From Burkholderiaceae bacterium (GTDB lineage Bacteria > Pseudomonadota > Gammaproteobacteria > Burkholderiales > Burkholderiaceae_C): 64,000 nt of DNA. The translations under genes were made by a program, and so were the position numbers. Every line of letters starts with the position of its first letter. The first letter of the stretch is position 1. Below, in pieces: positions 44,809-53,163 of the stretch. The notes beneath the pieces were generated by a model. The model saw only the letters and a program-made list of their open reading frames with translations, searched no databases and was not told the DNA's origin. The DNA is taken from NCBI GenBank assembly GCA_030123545.1, contig CP126124.1, forward strand, positions 2,604,001 through 2,668,000. Reading direction: 5' to 3'.

Positions 44809-45273
44809 TCAACCGCGGTGCCAGCCGTGGCGCCGCTGCAGAAAATCGCGCACCTTCTGTTGCTGAGCCGGGTTCAGGTCGTCGTAGAAGTCGCCCAACG
44901 CGGCAATCACCTCTGGGCTACCCGACTTCAGTGCGTCGGTCTTTTGCTGCACCAGCGCCTGTGCCTTGCTGCGATCGAACTTGTCGCCGGCAAAGAGCGA
45001 TTGGAACTCGGCACGCGGACTGCCGCTGCCGCGCACCGCCATGCGCTCGTTGTGCAGCGCGTCGGCCAGCTTGGTCAACCGGGCCCTTTGCTCGGCGTTC
45101 AGATCGAGTTTGCCGGCCACGCGATCGACCATCTTGCCGCGCCAGGCCGCCGCTTGCTCGGGCGTGGCGTTGGCCCAGTTGCCGTGCGTGCGATGGCCGC
45201 AGGACGACAGCACGCCCAGCGCGATGCCAGCGCCTGCAAGACCGATCAGAGAGCGTTTGATCCAGGGTTTCAT
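44809..45273 (-). CDS. Spy/CpxP-like lipoprotein
   Basis: 154 residues. Lipobox LSSC (Cys about 24) after a short signal sequence predicts a lipoprotein, unlike soluble E. coli Spy/CpxP. The mature part is helical, with the LTxxQ-like repeats of the family in DLNAEQRARLTKLADALHNERM and FYDDLNPAQQQKVRDFLQRRHGWH. Such proteins are periplasmic chaperones/negative regulators of Cpx-type sensors. Upstream of the two-component genes on the same strand. Confidence 0.85.
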   Translation of the reverse strand: MKPWIKRSLIGLAGAGIALGVLSSCGHRTHGNWANATPEQAAAWRGKMVDRVAGKLDLNAEQRARLTKLADALHNERMAVRGSGSPRAEFQSLFAGDKFDRSKAQALVQQKTDALKSGSPEVIAALGDFYDDLNPAQQQKVRDFLQRRHGWHRG

Positions 45274-45529
45274 GAGATTGCCTTTCAAATCGAGGCTGTT
45301 GAACATGGCCCCGATCGTGCCGGCGGCGCGGCGCCGTGTCTTCTCGCGACAGTTTCGGCGTGTTTCGTTTCTTTTCGGCGCCACGGCACGAGAGGACGGT
45401 TTTCACCCTGACCGACCGCATTCATCCCTTCCGACATCCGGACCATGCGCGCCCGTGCAAATCACGGCTCCGGCGCATGCTAAAACCAGCGCAGTCGATG
45501 AGCACCTCGGCCCATCTCGACCTATCGAC

Positions 45530-45775
45530 ATGCGCACTTTCGAAGACCCCAATGGCCAGCGCTGGCACGCGGCGCTGCTGGAGGCCTCGTACAGCCACAT
45601 CCTGCTGCTGTTCAGCCCGCTCGATGGCGACGAGGGCGACGTCCGCCAGATATTCGTCGATGCGAACTATCTCGTCGAGGCCGGCACGTGGCTGGCGACG
45701 CTCGACGAGAACGCCTTGCGCACCCTGCTGGCCGAAGCCTTGCCGTGGGATCCGGCCACGTCGGGCGCCGCGTGA
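45530..45775 (+). CDS. Small conserved hypothetical protein
   Basis: 81 residues, acidic: MRTFEDPNGQRWHAALLEASYSHILLLFSPLDGDEGDVRQIFVDANYLVEAGTWLATLDENALRTLLAEALPWDPATSGAA. I recall similar 80-residue proteins in Comamonadaceae, without function. No Shine-Dalgarno is obvious before the ATG, so the start is uncertain. Single gene between two minus-strand blocks. Confidence 0.65.
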   Translation: MRTFEDPNGQRWHAALLEASYSHILLLFSPLDGDEGDVRQIFVDANYLVEAGTWLATLDENALRTLLAEALPWDPATSGAA

Positions 45776-45796
45776 GCCAGGCCGTGCGCGACGATC

Positions 45797-45856
45797 GTTT
45801 GCTATATTTGATGTAGCAAACAACGAAGATAGCACAAGGGCTGCAACGCGGTTTTT
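45797..45856 (+). repeat. AT-rich palindromic repeat copy, intergenic
   Basis: Perfect 8-bp arms GTTTGCTA (45797-45804) / TAGCAAAC (45814-45821) around nine bases: the best preserved core. The tail AACGAAGATAGCACAAGGGC runs to CGGTTTTTC at 45856. It ends directly at the stop codon of the hydroxyacid dehydrogenase gene, so it lies between convergent gene ends and could act as a terminator. Confidence 0.6.
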
Positions 45857-45857
45857 C

Positions 45858-46865
45858 TCAAGAATGGCGCGTACCGCCGCCGCGCGCTGCCAGCACCTCG
45901 GGGTTCAGCGGCGTCAGCGGCTGGTTCCGTTCGAAAAAGCCGATCAGGTTGTCGGCCGCGAGGTTCGCCATCGCGCGCCGCGTAGCCACCGTCGCGCTGG
46001 CGATATGCGGGGTCAGCACCACGTTCGGCAGCGTCAGCAGGTCCGGGTGCACGCGCGGCTCGCCTTCGAACACGTCGAGTCCGGCGGCGGCGATGCGCCC
46101 GTCGCGCAGCGCGGTGGCCAGCGCCGCGTCGTCGACGACGCCGCCGCGCCCGATGTTGACCAGCGTCGCGGTCGGCTTCATCAGCGCCAGCTCGGCCGCG
46201 CCGATCAGGTGCCGCGTGCCCGGCGTGTACGGCACGACCAGCATCACGTGGTCGGCGCTGCGCAGCAACTCGTCCAATCGGGCATACCGCGCGCCGCATT
46301 CGGCCTCCAGCGCCGGCGCGAGCCGAGAGCGGTTGTGGTACAGCACCCGCATGCCAAAGCCGTGCGCGCCGCGGCGCGCGATGCCCTGGCCGATCCGGCC
46401 CATGCCGATGATGCCGAGTGTGCTGCCGTGCACCTCGGCGCCGGCGAACATCTCGTAGCTCCACTTGCGCCACAGGTCCTGGCGCAGGAACCGTTCGCTC
46501 TCGGTGACGCGGCGCGCGGCCGCCATCAGCAGCGCGAAGCCGAAGTCGGCGGTGGTCTCGGTCAGCACGTCGGGCGCGTTGGTCGCGAGCACGCCGCGCG
46601 CGGTCATCGCGTCCAGGTCGAAGTTGTTGAAGCCGACCGCCATGTTCGCGCAGATCCTCAGCTCCGGGCAGGCCGCGAGCAGACCCGCGTCGATGCGCTC
46701 GGTGCCGGTCGTGAACGCGCCCTGCTTGTCCTGCAGCCGCTCGATCAGCCGCTGCTGCGGCCAGACTTCGTCGGCCGGATTCGCTTCGACCTCGAAATGG
46801 CGTGACAGTCTCAGGGCGATGTCGGGAAAGATCGCGCGCGCGATCAGGATGCGGGGCTTGCTCAT
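45858..46865 (-). CDS. D-isomer 2-hydroxyacid dehydrogenase (GhrB-like)
   Basis: 335 residues, NAD(P)-dependent. Rossmann motif LGIIGMGRIGQGIARRGAHGFGMRVLYHN, catalytic Arg in NIGRGGVVDDAALATAL, Glu in GLDVFEGEPRVHPDLL, and His in VVLTPHIASATVATRRAMA. Probably reduces glyoxylate or hydroxypyruvate, but substrate is not settled by sequence. Ends at the edge of a repeat. Confidence 0.92.
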   Translation of the reverse strand: MSKPRILIARAIFPDIALRLSRHFEVEANPADEVWPQQRLIERLQDKQGAFTTGTERIDAGLLAACPELRICANMAVGFNNFDLDAMTARGVLATNAPDVLTETTADFGFALLMAAARRVTESERFLRQDLWRKWSYEMFAGAEVHGSTLGIIGMGRIGQGIARRGAHGFGMRVLYHNRSRLAPALEAECGARYARLDELLRSADHVMLVVPYTPGTRHLIGAAELALMKPTATLVNIGRGGVVDDAALATALRDGRIAAAGLDVFEGEPRVHPDLLTLPNVVLTPHIASATVATRRAMANLAADNLIGFFERNQPLTPLNPEVLAARGGGTRHS

Positions 46866-46881
46866 GGCGAGACGACGAAGC

Positions 46882-48360
46882 TCAAAGGAACCAGATCCAG
46901 GTGACGATCAGCAGCAGCGGCAGCAGCACGCAGCCCGACCACAGCATGTAGCCGAAGAAGCCCGGCATCACGATGCCGCGGCGCTCGGCCACTGCCTTCA
47001 CCATCATATTCGGCGCGTTGCCGATGTAGGTGCCGGCGCCCATGAAGACCGCGCCGGCCGAGATCGCAGCAAGCGTGATCGCGAAAGTGGTCATCAGTTC
47101 CTGGGCGTCGCCGCCGGCGACATGGAAGAACACCAGATAGGTCGGCGCGTTGTCGAGGAACGCGCTGAGCAGCCCTGTCGTCCAGAAGTACAGCGCCGCG
47201 TCGGGCTGGCCGTCCGGCCGCGTGACCGCGGCGATCACGCTCGCGAACGGCCCGTGCGCGCCCGCGCGCAGCATCGCGATCACCGGAACGATTGTGACGA
47301 AGATGCCGGCAAACAGCTTCGCGACCTCGGCCATCGGCGCCCATTCGAAATGGTTGGCTCCATGCACGCGCTGCGGGGTCAGCGTCAGCGACAGCAGCGT
47401 GACCGCGATCAGGCCGACATCGCGCACCAGCCCGGGCAGGCCGACCTCGGTCCCGGCCACGTCGACCACCACGTCGGACCTCCACAGCCCGCTCATCAGC
47501 ACCAGCGCCACCACCGCCGCCAGCAGCGCGAAGTTGCCCGCGCCGTCGATGCCGACGCGGCCGGTGTCTGGCGTCGGGTCCGTCGGAAGTGCGCGTTCAT
47601 GGCGAAAGTACCAGCGGTCGAGCAGGAAGAACAGCGCGAGCAGCACGCCCACCACGAACAGCGTCGGCGCCGCCAGATGCCGGACGGTCCAGAAGAAATC
47701 CACGCCCTGCAGAAAACCGAGGAACAGCGGCGGATCACCGAGCGGCGTCAGCGAGCCGGCCGCGTTGGACACGATGAAGATGAAGAAGATCACGACGTGA
47801 GCGCGATGCCGCCGGTTGTCGTTGGCGCGGATCAGCGGCCGGATCATCAGCATCGAGGCGCCGGTGGTGCCCATGAAGCTCGCCAGCAGCGCGCCGATCG
47901 CCAGCAACCCGGTGTTCAACCGGGCACTGCCGTGCAAGTTGCCGCGGATGAAGATGCCGCCGGCCACGGTATAGAGCGCGGTCAGCAGGATCACGAACGG
48001 CAGGTATTCGGCCAGCAGCGCATGCACCAGCGCTTCCGAAGCCGGCGCCGGCCCGCGCAACACCGCGAAAGGCAACAGAAAAGCCAGCCCCCAGGCGGCG
48101 GCCACCTTGCCCTGATGGCGATGCCAGAATCCCGGCGCGCCCAGCGGCAGTAGCGCGATCGACAGCAGCATGCCGACGAACGGCAAACCCCAGGCCGGCC
48201 CGAGACTTGCGCCGGCGATCTCCGCAGCCGGCGCTGCGACCGGGAGGAGCAGGCCGACCAGTGGCAAAGTGCATTGCGCGAGTCCACGTCGGCCCCGCGC
48301 ACGCCAGCCGACGGGCGCGCTGCGCAGACGCGGCGCTGCGCGCTCAGTCAGGCTGCGCAA
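46882..48360 (-). CDS. Sodium:proton antiporter / ArsB-NhaD superfamily permease
   Basis: 492 residues, about 11-12 membrane helices. The double conserved loops of the family are seen as SFMGTTGASMLMIRPLIRANDNRRHRAHVVIFFIFIVSNAAGSLTPLGDPPLFLGFL and, near the C-terminus, SAFLDNAPTYLVFFHVAGG and GAGTYIGNAPNMMVKAVAERRGI. Sodium/proton antiport is the likely role. The N-terminal 30 residues are Arg-rich and the start overlaps pncB by 17 bases, so a shorter start is possible. Confidence 0.86.
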   Translation of the reverse strand: MRSLTERAAPRLRSAPVGWRARGRRGLAQCTLPLVGLLLPVAAPAAEIAGASLGPAWGLPFVGMLLSIALLPLGAPGFWHRHQGKVAAAWGLAFLLPFAVLRGPAPASEALVHALLAEYLPFVILLTALYTVAGGIFIRGNLHGSARLNTGLLAIGALLASFMGTTGASMLMIRPLIRANDNRRHRAHVVIFFIFIVSNAAGSLTPLGDPPLFLGFLQGVDFFWTVRHLAAPTLFVVGVLLALFFLLDRWYFRHERALPTDPTPDTGRVGIDGAGNFALLAAVVALVLMSGLWRSDVVVDVAGTEVGLPGLVRDVGLIAVTLLSLTLTPQRVHGANHFEWAPMAEVAKLFAGIFVTIVPVIAMLRAGAHGPFASVIAAVTRPDGQPDAALYFWTTGLLSAFLDNAPTYLVFFHVAGGDAQELMTTFAITLAAISAGAVFMGAGTYIGNAPNMMVKAVAERRGIVMPGFFGYMLWSGCVLLPLLLIVTWIWFL

Positions 48361-49528
48361 TTTGGAACACCTGGCGCAGATAGGCCAGGTATTTCTCGTC
48401 GTCGCACATGTTCTTCGCGGGCGTGTCCGACAGCTTGGCCACCGGCTGGCCGTTGCAGCGCACCATCTTGATCACGATCTGCAGCGGTTCGTAGCCGAGA
48501 TCGTTCGTGAGGTTGGTGCCGATGCCGAACGCGAGCTGGCAGCGGCCCCTGAACTGCCGGTACAGCTCGATCGTGCGCGGCACGGTCAGGCTGTCGCTGA
48601 AGATCAGCGTCTTGGTATGCGGATCGACCCGGTTCTTGCGGTAATGCTCCAGCAATCGCTCGCCCCACTGGAACGGGTCGCCGCTGTCGTGGCGCGCGCC
48701 GTCGAACAGCTTGCAGAAATACATGTCGAAGTCGCGCAGGAACGCGTCGAACCCGTACACGTCCGACAGCGCGATTCCGAGGTCGCCGCGGTATTCGCGC
48801 GCCCAGCGCTCGAACCCGTACACCTGACTGTCGCGCAGCCGAGGGCCCAGCGCCTGGCAGGCCTGCAGGTATTCGTGCGCGACCGTGCCGAGCGGCGTCA
48901 GGTCAAGCTGCTTCGCGTACAGCACGTTGCTGGTGCCGGCGAACTGGCCCTCGGCGCCGGTGCCCAGGCGCTCTTTGAGCGTGCGCAGCACCTCCTCCTG
49001 CCAGACGCGCGAGAAACGCCGGCGCGTGCCGTAGTCGGCGATCCGCAGCTCTTCCAGGCCGGCGCCGTGCAGCAGGTCTATCTTGGCGCCGAGCCGGCGC
49101 CGGCCCTCGACGACATCGGGCGTCGGCTGCTCGTTGCGGAAATACACCTCGTTGACGATCGCGAGCACCGGGATCTCGAACAGGATGGTGTGCAGCCAGG
49201 GCCCGCGGATCGTGATGCCGATCTCGCCCGACTCCTCGGTCGTCAGCGTCAGGTATTTCTCGTTGAGCCGGAACAGGCCGAGAAAGTCGACGAAGTCGCT
49301 CTTGATGAAGCGCATCGCGCGCAGGTAGGCAAGCTCGTCTTCCTCGAACCGAAGCTCGCACAGCGCGCTCAGTTCCTCGCGGATCTGGTCCGCGTAGCGC
49401 GCGACGTTCATGCCCGGATTGCGGCATTTGTAGCGGTACTCGACCTGGGCGCCCGGAAACTGATGCAGCACCACCTGCATCATCGTGAACTTGTACAGGT
49501 CGGTGTCGAGAAGGCTGTTGATGATCAT
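48344..49528 (-). CDS. pncB: Nicotinate phosphoribosyltransferase
   Basis: 394 residues. Makes nicotinate mononucleotide from nicotinate and PRPP in NAD salvage. Family segments: SLLDTDLYKFTMMQVVLHQFP, FRNEQPTPDVVEGRRRL, the GTRRRFS box, GTSNVLYAKQLDLTPLGTVAHEY with the phosphorylated-His region, and DSGDPFQWGERLLEHYR. Start MIINSLL at 49528 fits known homologs. Overlaps the antiporter gene slightly. Confidence 0.96.
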   Translation of the reverse strand: MIINSLLDTDLYKFTMMQVVLHQFPGAQVEYRYKCRNPGMNVARYADQIREELSALCELRFEEDELAYLRAMRFIKSDFVDFLGLFRLNEKYLTLTTEESGEIGITIRGPWLHTILFEIPVLAIVNEVYFRNEQPTPDVVEGRRRLGAKIDLLHGAGLEELRIADYGTRRRFSRVWQEEVLRTLKERLGTGAEGQFAGTSNVLYAKQLDLTPLGTVAHEYLQACQALGPRLRDSQVYGFERWAREYRGDLGIALSDVYGFDAFLRDFDMYFCKLFDGARHDSGDPFQWGERLLEHYRKNRVDPHTKTLIFSDSLTVPRTIELYRQFRGRCQLAFGIGTNLTNDLGYEPLQIVIKMVRCNGQPVAKLSDTPAKNMCDDEKYLAYLRQVFQIAQPD

Positions 49529-49672
49529 GAAGACAGCTGCTCCGCCACATGCCGGTCGAAGACCGTTCGGCACAGTGTAGGAGATTCGCCGGCAGCCGCG
49601 CCGCATGACAACCCAATGAGTCCGATGGCCGCGGAACAGGCCATGCGTGGGCACTCGCGGGGCCGGCCGGAC

Positions 49673-49738
49673 CGCTGAGTGGCCCCCTCGTACGGGGTTG
49701 GCGAAGCGACACGCAGTGCGCGCAGCCTGGGGGTGGTT
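49673..49738. repeat. GC-rich intergenic repeat, copy A
   Basis: Read on the minus strand: CCCCCAGGCTGCGCGCAC, then TGCGTGTCGCTTCGCC, AACCCCGTACGAGGGGGCC. It resembles sequence I recall between genes in Acidovorax and relatives. An inverted, similar copy lies at 50446-50520, so the two flank the nitroreductase gene. Confidence 0.45.
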
Positions 49739-50445
49739 CAATCGAGCCAGCGCGTGAACTGGTCGGCCGGAACGCGCGGCGTGCGAAAGCTGTACACCGG
49801 CGCCGATTCGTCCGCATGGCCCAGCGCCATGCCGCAGACCAGCATTTCATCCGGGCCGGCGCCGATATGCGGCAGCACGATGCGGGCGAAGCTGTTCCAC
49901 GCGGCCTGAGGACAGGTGTGCAGGCCGCGGGCGCGCGCAGCGACCATCAGGTTCTGCAGGAACGCGCCGTAGTCGAGCAGGCTGCCGCGGCCCATCACGC
50001 GATCCAGCGTGAACATCAGCCCGACGGGCGCGTCGAAGAACCTGAAATTGCGCTGATGCTGCGCGTGCATCCCGTCCTTGTCGCCGCGCACGATGCCGAG
50101 CAACCCGTACAGGCCCCAGCCGTTCTCGCGGCGCCGCTCCAGGTAGGGGCTGACCCAGTGCTCGGGGTAGTAGTCGTACTCCTCGCGGTACAGCGCGCCA
50201 AGCCGGGGGTCGGCGCGCACCGCGTCGTGCGCCGCGCAGACCTTCGTGACCAGCGCATCGCGGCTCGCTCCCTGCAGCACGTAGACCCGCCAGGGCTGGG
50301 TATTGGTGCCCGACGGCGCGCGGCACGCGACCTGCAGCAACTGCGCAATGGTTTCGCGCGGCACCGGCTGCGCGGTGAATGCGCGCACCGACATGCGGCT
50401 GGTGATTGCCTCGTCGACCGGGGCCGCATCCGCGGCCACGGTCAT
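49738..50445 (-). CDS. Nitroreductase-family FMN protein
   Basis: 235 residues. FMN-binding N-terminal segment SRMSVRAFTAQPVPRETIAQLLQVACRAPSGTNTQPWRVYVL, mid segment DYGAFLQNLMVAARARGLHTCPQAAWNSF, and C-terminal EMLVCGMALGHADESAPVYSFRTPRVPADQF. NAD(P)H-dependent reduction of nitro compounds or quinones is likely; the physiological substrate is unknown. Start at 50445 (MTVAADA) chosen over long upstream frames. Flanked by GC-rich inverted repeats. Confidence 0.88.
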   Translation of the reverse strand: MTVAADAAPVDEAITSRMSVRAFTAQPVPRETIAQLLQVACRAPSGTNTQPWRVYVLQGASRDALVTKVCAAHDAVRADPRLGALYREEYDYYPEHWVSPYLERRRENGWGLYGLLGIVRGDKDGMHAQHQRNFRFFDAPVGLMFTLDRVMGRGSLLDYGAFLQNLMVAARARGLHTCPQAAWNSFARIVLPHIGAGPDEMLVCGMALGHADESAPVYSFRTPRVPADQFTRWLD

Positions 50446-50520
50446 GCCTGCCCCCACGCTCCCCGCTGCGCGTGGTTCGCTGCCCCCCGAGGGGGCCCCC
50501 GCACTTTGGGGCGGCCCTGC
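50446..50520. repeat. GC-rich intergenic repeat, copy B
   Basis: Reads GCCTGCCCCCACGCTCCCCG, CTGCGCGTGGTTCGCTG, CCCCCCGAGGGGGCC, then CACTTTGGGGCGG. It resembles the reverse complement of copy A (CCCCCA, CTGCG-GT, TTCGC, GAGGGGGCC in the same order). It fills the gap between thioesterase and nitroreductase genes and can fold strongly. Confidence 0.45.
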
Positions 50521-50525
50521 GGTGC

Positions 50526-50978
50526 TCACTGCAACCGCTCCAGCACCGCGCGCAGGCGCTCGGGCAGCGGCACCGGGCGGCGGCTTTGGCGATCGACGTA
50601 AACGTGGATGAAATGCCCCTTCGCGGCGGTCAGCGCCTGGTCCTGCGCGAACAGGCCGATCTCGTAGCGCACGCTGGAGTGCCCGAGGCGCGCGACGCGC
50701 AGGCCGGCGCGCACGGCCTGCGGGAACGCGATCGGAGTGAAGTAGTCGCAATGGGTCTGCACCACCAGACCGATCGTCTCGCCGCCGTGGATATCGAGCG
50801 CGTCCTGCTCGATCAGATAGCCGTTCACTGCGGTGTCGAACCAACTGTAGTAGACGACGTTGTTGACGTGCCCGTAGAGGTCGTTGTCCATCCAGCGGGT
50901 ACCGATGTCGCGAAACACGCGGTATGCGTGCAGCGGCTCGGGCTCGGGCGAGGACTCGGGAGATAGGGTCGGGGTCAT
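50526..50978 (-). CDS. Acyl-CoA thioesterase, 4-hydroxybenzoyl-CoA thioesterase family
   Basis: 150 residues, single hotdog domain. Active-site segment RWMDNDLYGHVNNVVYYSWFDTAVNGYL with the Asp and GHVNN motif; the central helix and QTHCDYFTPIAFPQAVRAGLRVARLG follow. Hydrolyses an acyl-CoA; YbgC/FcbC-like. Upstream of the nitroreductase gene. Confidence 0.9.
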   Translation of the reverse strand: MTPTLSPESSPEPEPLHAYRVFRDIGTRWMDNDLYGHVNNVVYYSWFDTAVNGYLIEQDALDIHGGETIGLVVQTHCDYFTPIAFPQAVRAGLRVARLGHSSVRYEIGLFAQDQALTAAKGHFIHVYVDRQSRRPVPLPERLRAVLERLQ

Positions 50979-51103
50979 TGCGGCTGATTCTGCCAGCCGC
51001 GGCCCAATGCGCGTCGCACCCTCCCCGGCCGAGGGTCACTGCGCCCGCCGAGAGGGGCCGCGACCGCCGCAACCGGCCCGGCTTCTAGAACCCCACCCCT
51101 AAT

Positions 51104-51178
51104 ATGCTGCAATGCAACAAAAACCTCTTGCAATCGACGCCCTGCCCCTTATACTTTCACCCATGCTGCACTGCAACA
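51104..51178 (+). promoter_or_regulatory. phaP promoter between two PhaR-type operators
   Basis: The 16-base sequences ATGCTGCAATGCAACA (51104-51119) and ATGCTGCACTGCAACA (51163-51178) differ at one position and are 59 bases apart. Between them lie -35 TTGCAA (51128-51133) and -10 TATACT (51150-51155), spacer 16. PhaR proteins bind TGC/GCA-rich sites in phasin promoters and are released by PHB granules. That makes these good operator candidates. Confidence 0.65.
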
Positions 51179-51248
51179 TACAACGGCTCAAGGGCCGCTG
51201 GCAGCGCAGATAGTTTTCGAAACCCTGACTCACACTGGAGATATCACG

Positions 51249-51797
51249 ATGCTGACCGCCGAACAAGTCGTTGCCGCCCACAAGGCCAACGTCGAAACCC
51301 TGTTTGGTCTGACCACCAAGGCCTTCGAAGGCGTTGAAAAGCTGGTCGACCTGCAACTGACCGCTTCCAAGGCCGCGCTGGCCGAGGCCGCCGACACCGC
51401 GCAAGCCATCCTGAGCGTGAAGGACGCGCAGGAACTGGTCGCGCTGCAAGCGAACCTCGCGCAGCCGCTGGCCGAGAAGGCTGCCGCCTACAGCCGTCAC
51501 GTGTACGAAATCGTGCAAGGCACGAATGCCGAATTCACCAAGGCATTCGAAGTGCAAGCCGCCGACGCGCAGAAGAAGTTCGCGAGCCTGGTCGACAGCG
51601 CCGCGAAGAACGCGCCCGCCGGTTCGGAAACCGCCGTTGCCGTGATGAAGAGCGCCGTGGCTGCCGCCAGCAACGCCTACGAATCGGTGCAGAAGGTCGT
51701 CAAGCAAGCGACCGACCTGGCCGAAGCCAACTTCAACACGGTTGCCGAATCCGCTGCTGCCGGCGCCACCAAGGCCGTCGGTTCCAAGAAGCGCTGA
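51249..51797 (+). CDS. phaP: Phasin family protein (PHA granule-associated)
   Basis: 182 residues, all-helical and Ala-rich. Phasin signature in MLTAEQVVAAHKANVETLFGLTTKAFEGVEKLVDLQLTASKAALAEA and EIVQGTNAEFTKAFEVQAADAQKKFASLVDSAAKNAPAGSE. Coats polyhydroxyalkanoate granules. GGAG lies nine bases before the ATG. Own promoter with two operator candidates; a strong terminator follows at 51939. phaC and related genes are not in the window. Confidence 0.93.
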   Translation: MLTAEQVVAAHKANVETLFGLTTKAFEGVEKLVDLQLTASKAALAEAADTAQAILSVKDAQELVALQANLAQPLAEKAAAYSRHVYEIVQGTNAEFTKAFEVQAADAQKKFASLVDSAAKNAPAGSETAVAVMKSAVAAASNAYESVQKVVKQATDLAEANFNTVAESAAAGATKAVGSKKR

Positions 51798-51938
51798 TCG
51801 GCTGCTGACCCCCGTGGCGCCCGGCGCAGCTTAGCGTCGGCACCACGATGCAGAATTGAACAGCCGGGGGCTTCCGAGCCCTCGAACGGTTGTCTCCTCG
51901 GATCTTTTCGCAGTCTCACGACTCAGGGATCCGTTCAA

Positions 51939-51967
51939 GGCCCCGCCGCAAGGTGGGGCTTTTTTTG
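51939..51967 (+). terminator. phaP terminator
   Basis: 8-bp stem GCCCCGCC / GGTGGGGC (one G-U) with a GCAA tetraloop, followed by seven T and G: a near-ideal rho-independent terminator about 150 bases after the phaP stop. Confidence 0.9.
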
Positions 51968-51984
51968 TCGTCGGGCCGCCCGAG

Positions 51985-52008
51985 ACAAAAAGCATCCCCT
52001 CGGGGGAT
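51985..52008 (-). terminator. Terminator of the patatin-like gene
   Basis: Stem ATCCCC / GGGGAT with loop TCG (51994-52008). On the minus strand it is followed by GCTTTTTGTC. A second T-tract, after GACCGAGGGGTC near 52030-52045, reads on the plus strand. Together they insulate the convergent phaP and patatin genes. Confidence 0.7.
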
Positions 52009-52060
52009 AGTGCAGGCGCGAAGCGATTGACCGAGGGGTCTTTTTTGTCTTCGATGTCGG

Positions 52061-53065
52061 CTAGCGGCTGTCCGGCGGCGTTGCCGCGCCGCTCTCCGGA
52101 ACGCTCTTGGCCGCGATCAGTTCCCGAAGCTGCGGTAGCGCGGCCTGCATCGCCTCGCGGCCGGCCGCGATCGCCTGGCTGCGCGCGGCAAAGTCGGCGC
52201 TGGTGATGCCGGCCAGGTTCGGCCGCACCACCAGATCGGCGTCGCGCAACTGGTAGCGGTTGATGCTGCGGCCCATGATGGTGAAGGTCTGCAGCAGGAT
52301 CTGCAGCGTGTCGTCGGTCGGATTGCCCTGCGGCGAGCTCGAGATGTCGACCGCGATCACGAGTTCCGCGCCCATCTGGCGCGCATAGTCCACCGGCACC
52401 GGCGCGACCAACCCCCCGTCGACATAGTCGTGCCCGGAAATGCGCACCGGCTCGAAGATCGCCGGCACCGCGCTCGACGCGCGCACCGCGGTGCCGGTGT
52501 CGCCGCGCCGGAACAGGATGCCGTTGCCGGTGTGCAGGTCGGTCGCGACGATGCCCAGCGGCAGCGGCATCGCTTCGATGGTCTTGCCGCCGACCTCGCG
52601 GTCGACATAGCGCGCCAGGCCGTTGCCGCGCAACATGCCACGGCTGAACAGCGGCAGCATCCAGTCGGTGAAACTGGCCTCCTCCATCGTCATCGCGACC
52701 CGCTGCAACCGCGCGCCGTTCATGCCGCTGGCGTACAGCGCGGCGACCAGGCTGCCGGCCGAGGTGCCGACGACGAGATCGGGCCGGATGCCGGCCTGCT
52801 CGAGCACCTGGATCACGCCGACATGCGCGAATCCGCGCGCCGCGCCGCCGCCGAGCGCCAGGCCGATGCGCGGCGGGCGCTTGGGCACCGGCGGCGGCCC
52901 TGCAGTCGGTGCGGCGGGCGGGGTCGGCGGCGGCGCCGGCGGGACGGCGCAGCCGGCGATCAGCAGGCCGGCCAACAGGCCGATTCCGCCGATCAGCCGG
53001 ATCGCGCCGGTAGTCAGCCTGCCGTGCCTGCGCGGCCACGTGCTGCGGGGTGGTTTAAGCTGCAT
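52061..53065 (-). CDS. Patatin-like phospholipase lipoprotein (RssA-like)
   Basis: 334 residues. Lipoprotein signal with lipobox IAGC (about 36-39), a Pro-rich linker, then the patatin domain: oxyanion motif GGGAARGFAHVGV, nucleophile motif GTSAGSLVAAL, and the Asp of the catalytic dyad in YVDGGLVAPVPVD. A lipid hydrolase anchored in the cell envelope; physiological substrate unknown. Confidence 0.9.
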   Translation of the reverse strand: MQLKPPRSTWPRRHGRLTTGAIRLIGGIGLLAGLLIAGCAVPPAPPPTPPAAPTAGPPPVPKRPPRIGLALGGGAARGFAHVGVIQVLEQAGIRPDLVVGTSAGSLVAALYASGMNGARLQRVAMTMEEASFTDWMLPLFSRGMLRGNGLARYVDREVGGKTIEAMPLPLGIVATDLHTGNGILFRRGDTGTAVRASSAVPAIFEPVRISGHDYVDGGLVAPVPVDYARQMGAELVIAVDISSSPQGNPTDDTLQILLQTFTIMGRSINRYQLRDADLVVRPNLAGITSADFAARSQAIAAGREAMQAALPQLRELIAAKSVPESGAATPPDSR

Positions 53066-53163
53066 GGGTTTCCGATCTTAGGGCCTGGACCAGCGCCGCT
53101 GCGCGCCGTGCGTCCGGGCGGTATTCGTCAGCGGGTCTGTCTTGTTCCTGGAAGGAGTCCGAC

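Noticed and set aside
48344..48360. Frameshift between pncB and the antiporter gene because they overlap
   Set aside because: Both proteins are complete with family-typical ends; a 17-base overlap or a later antiporter start explains it.
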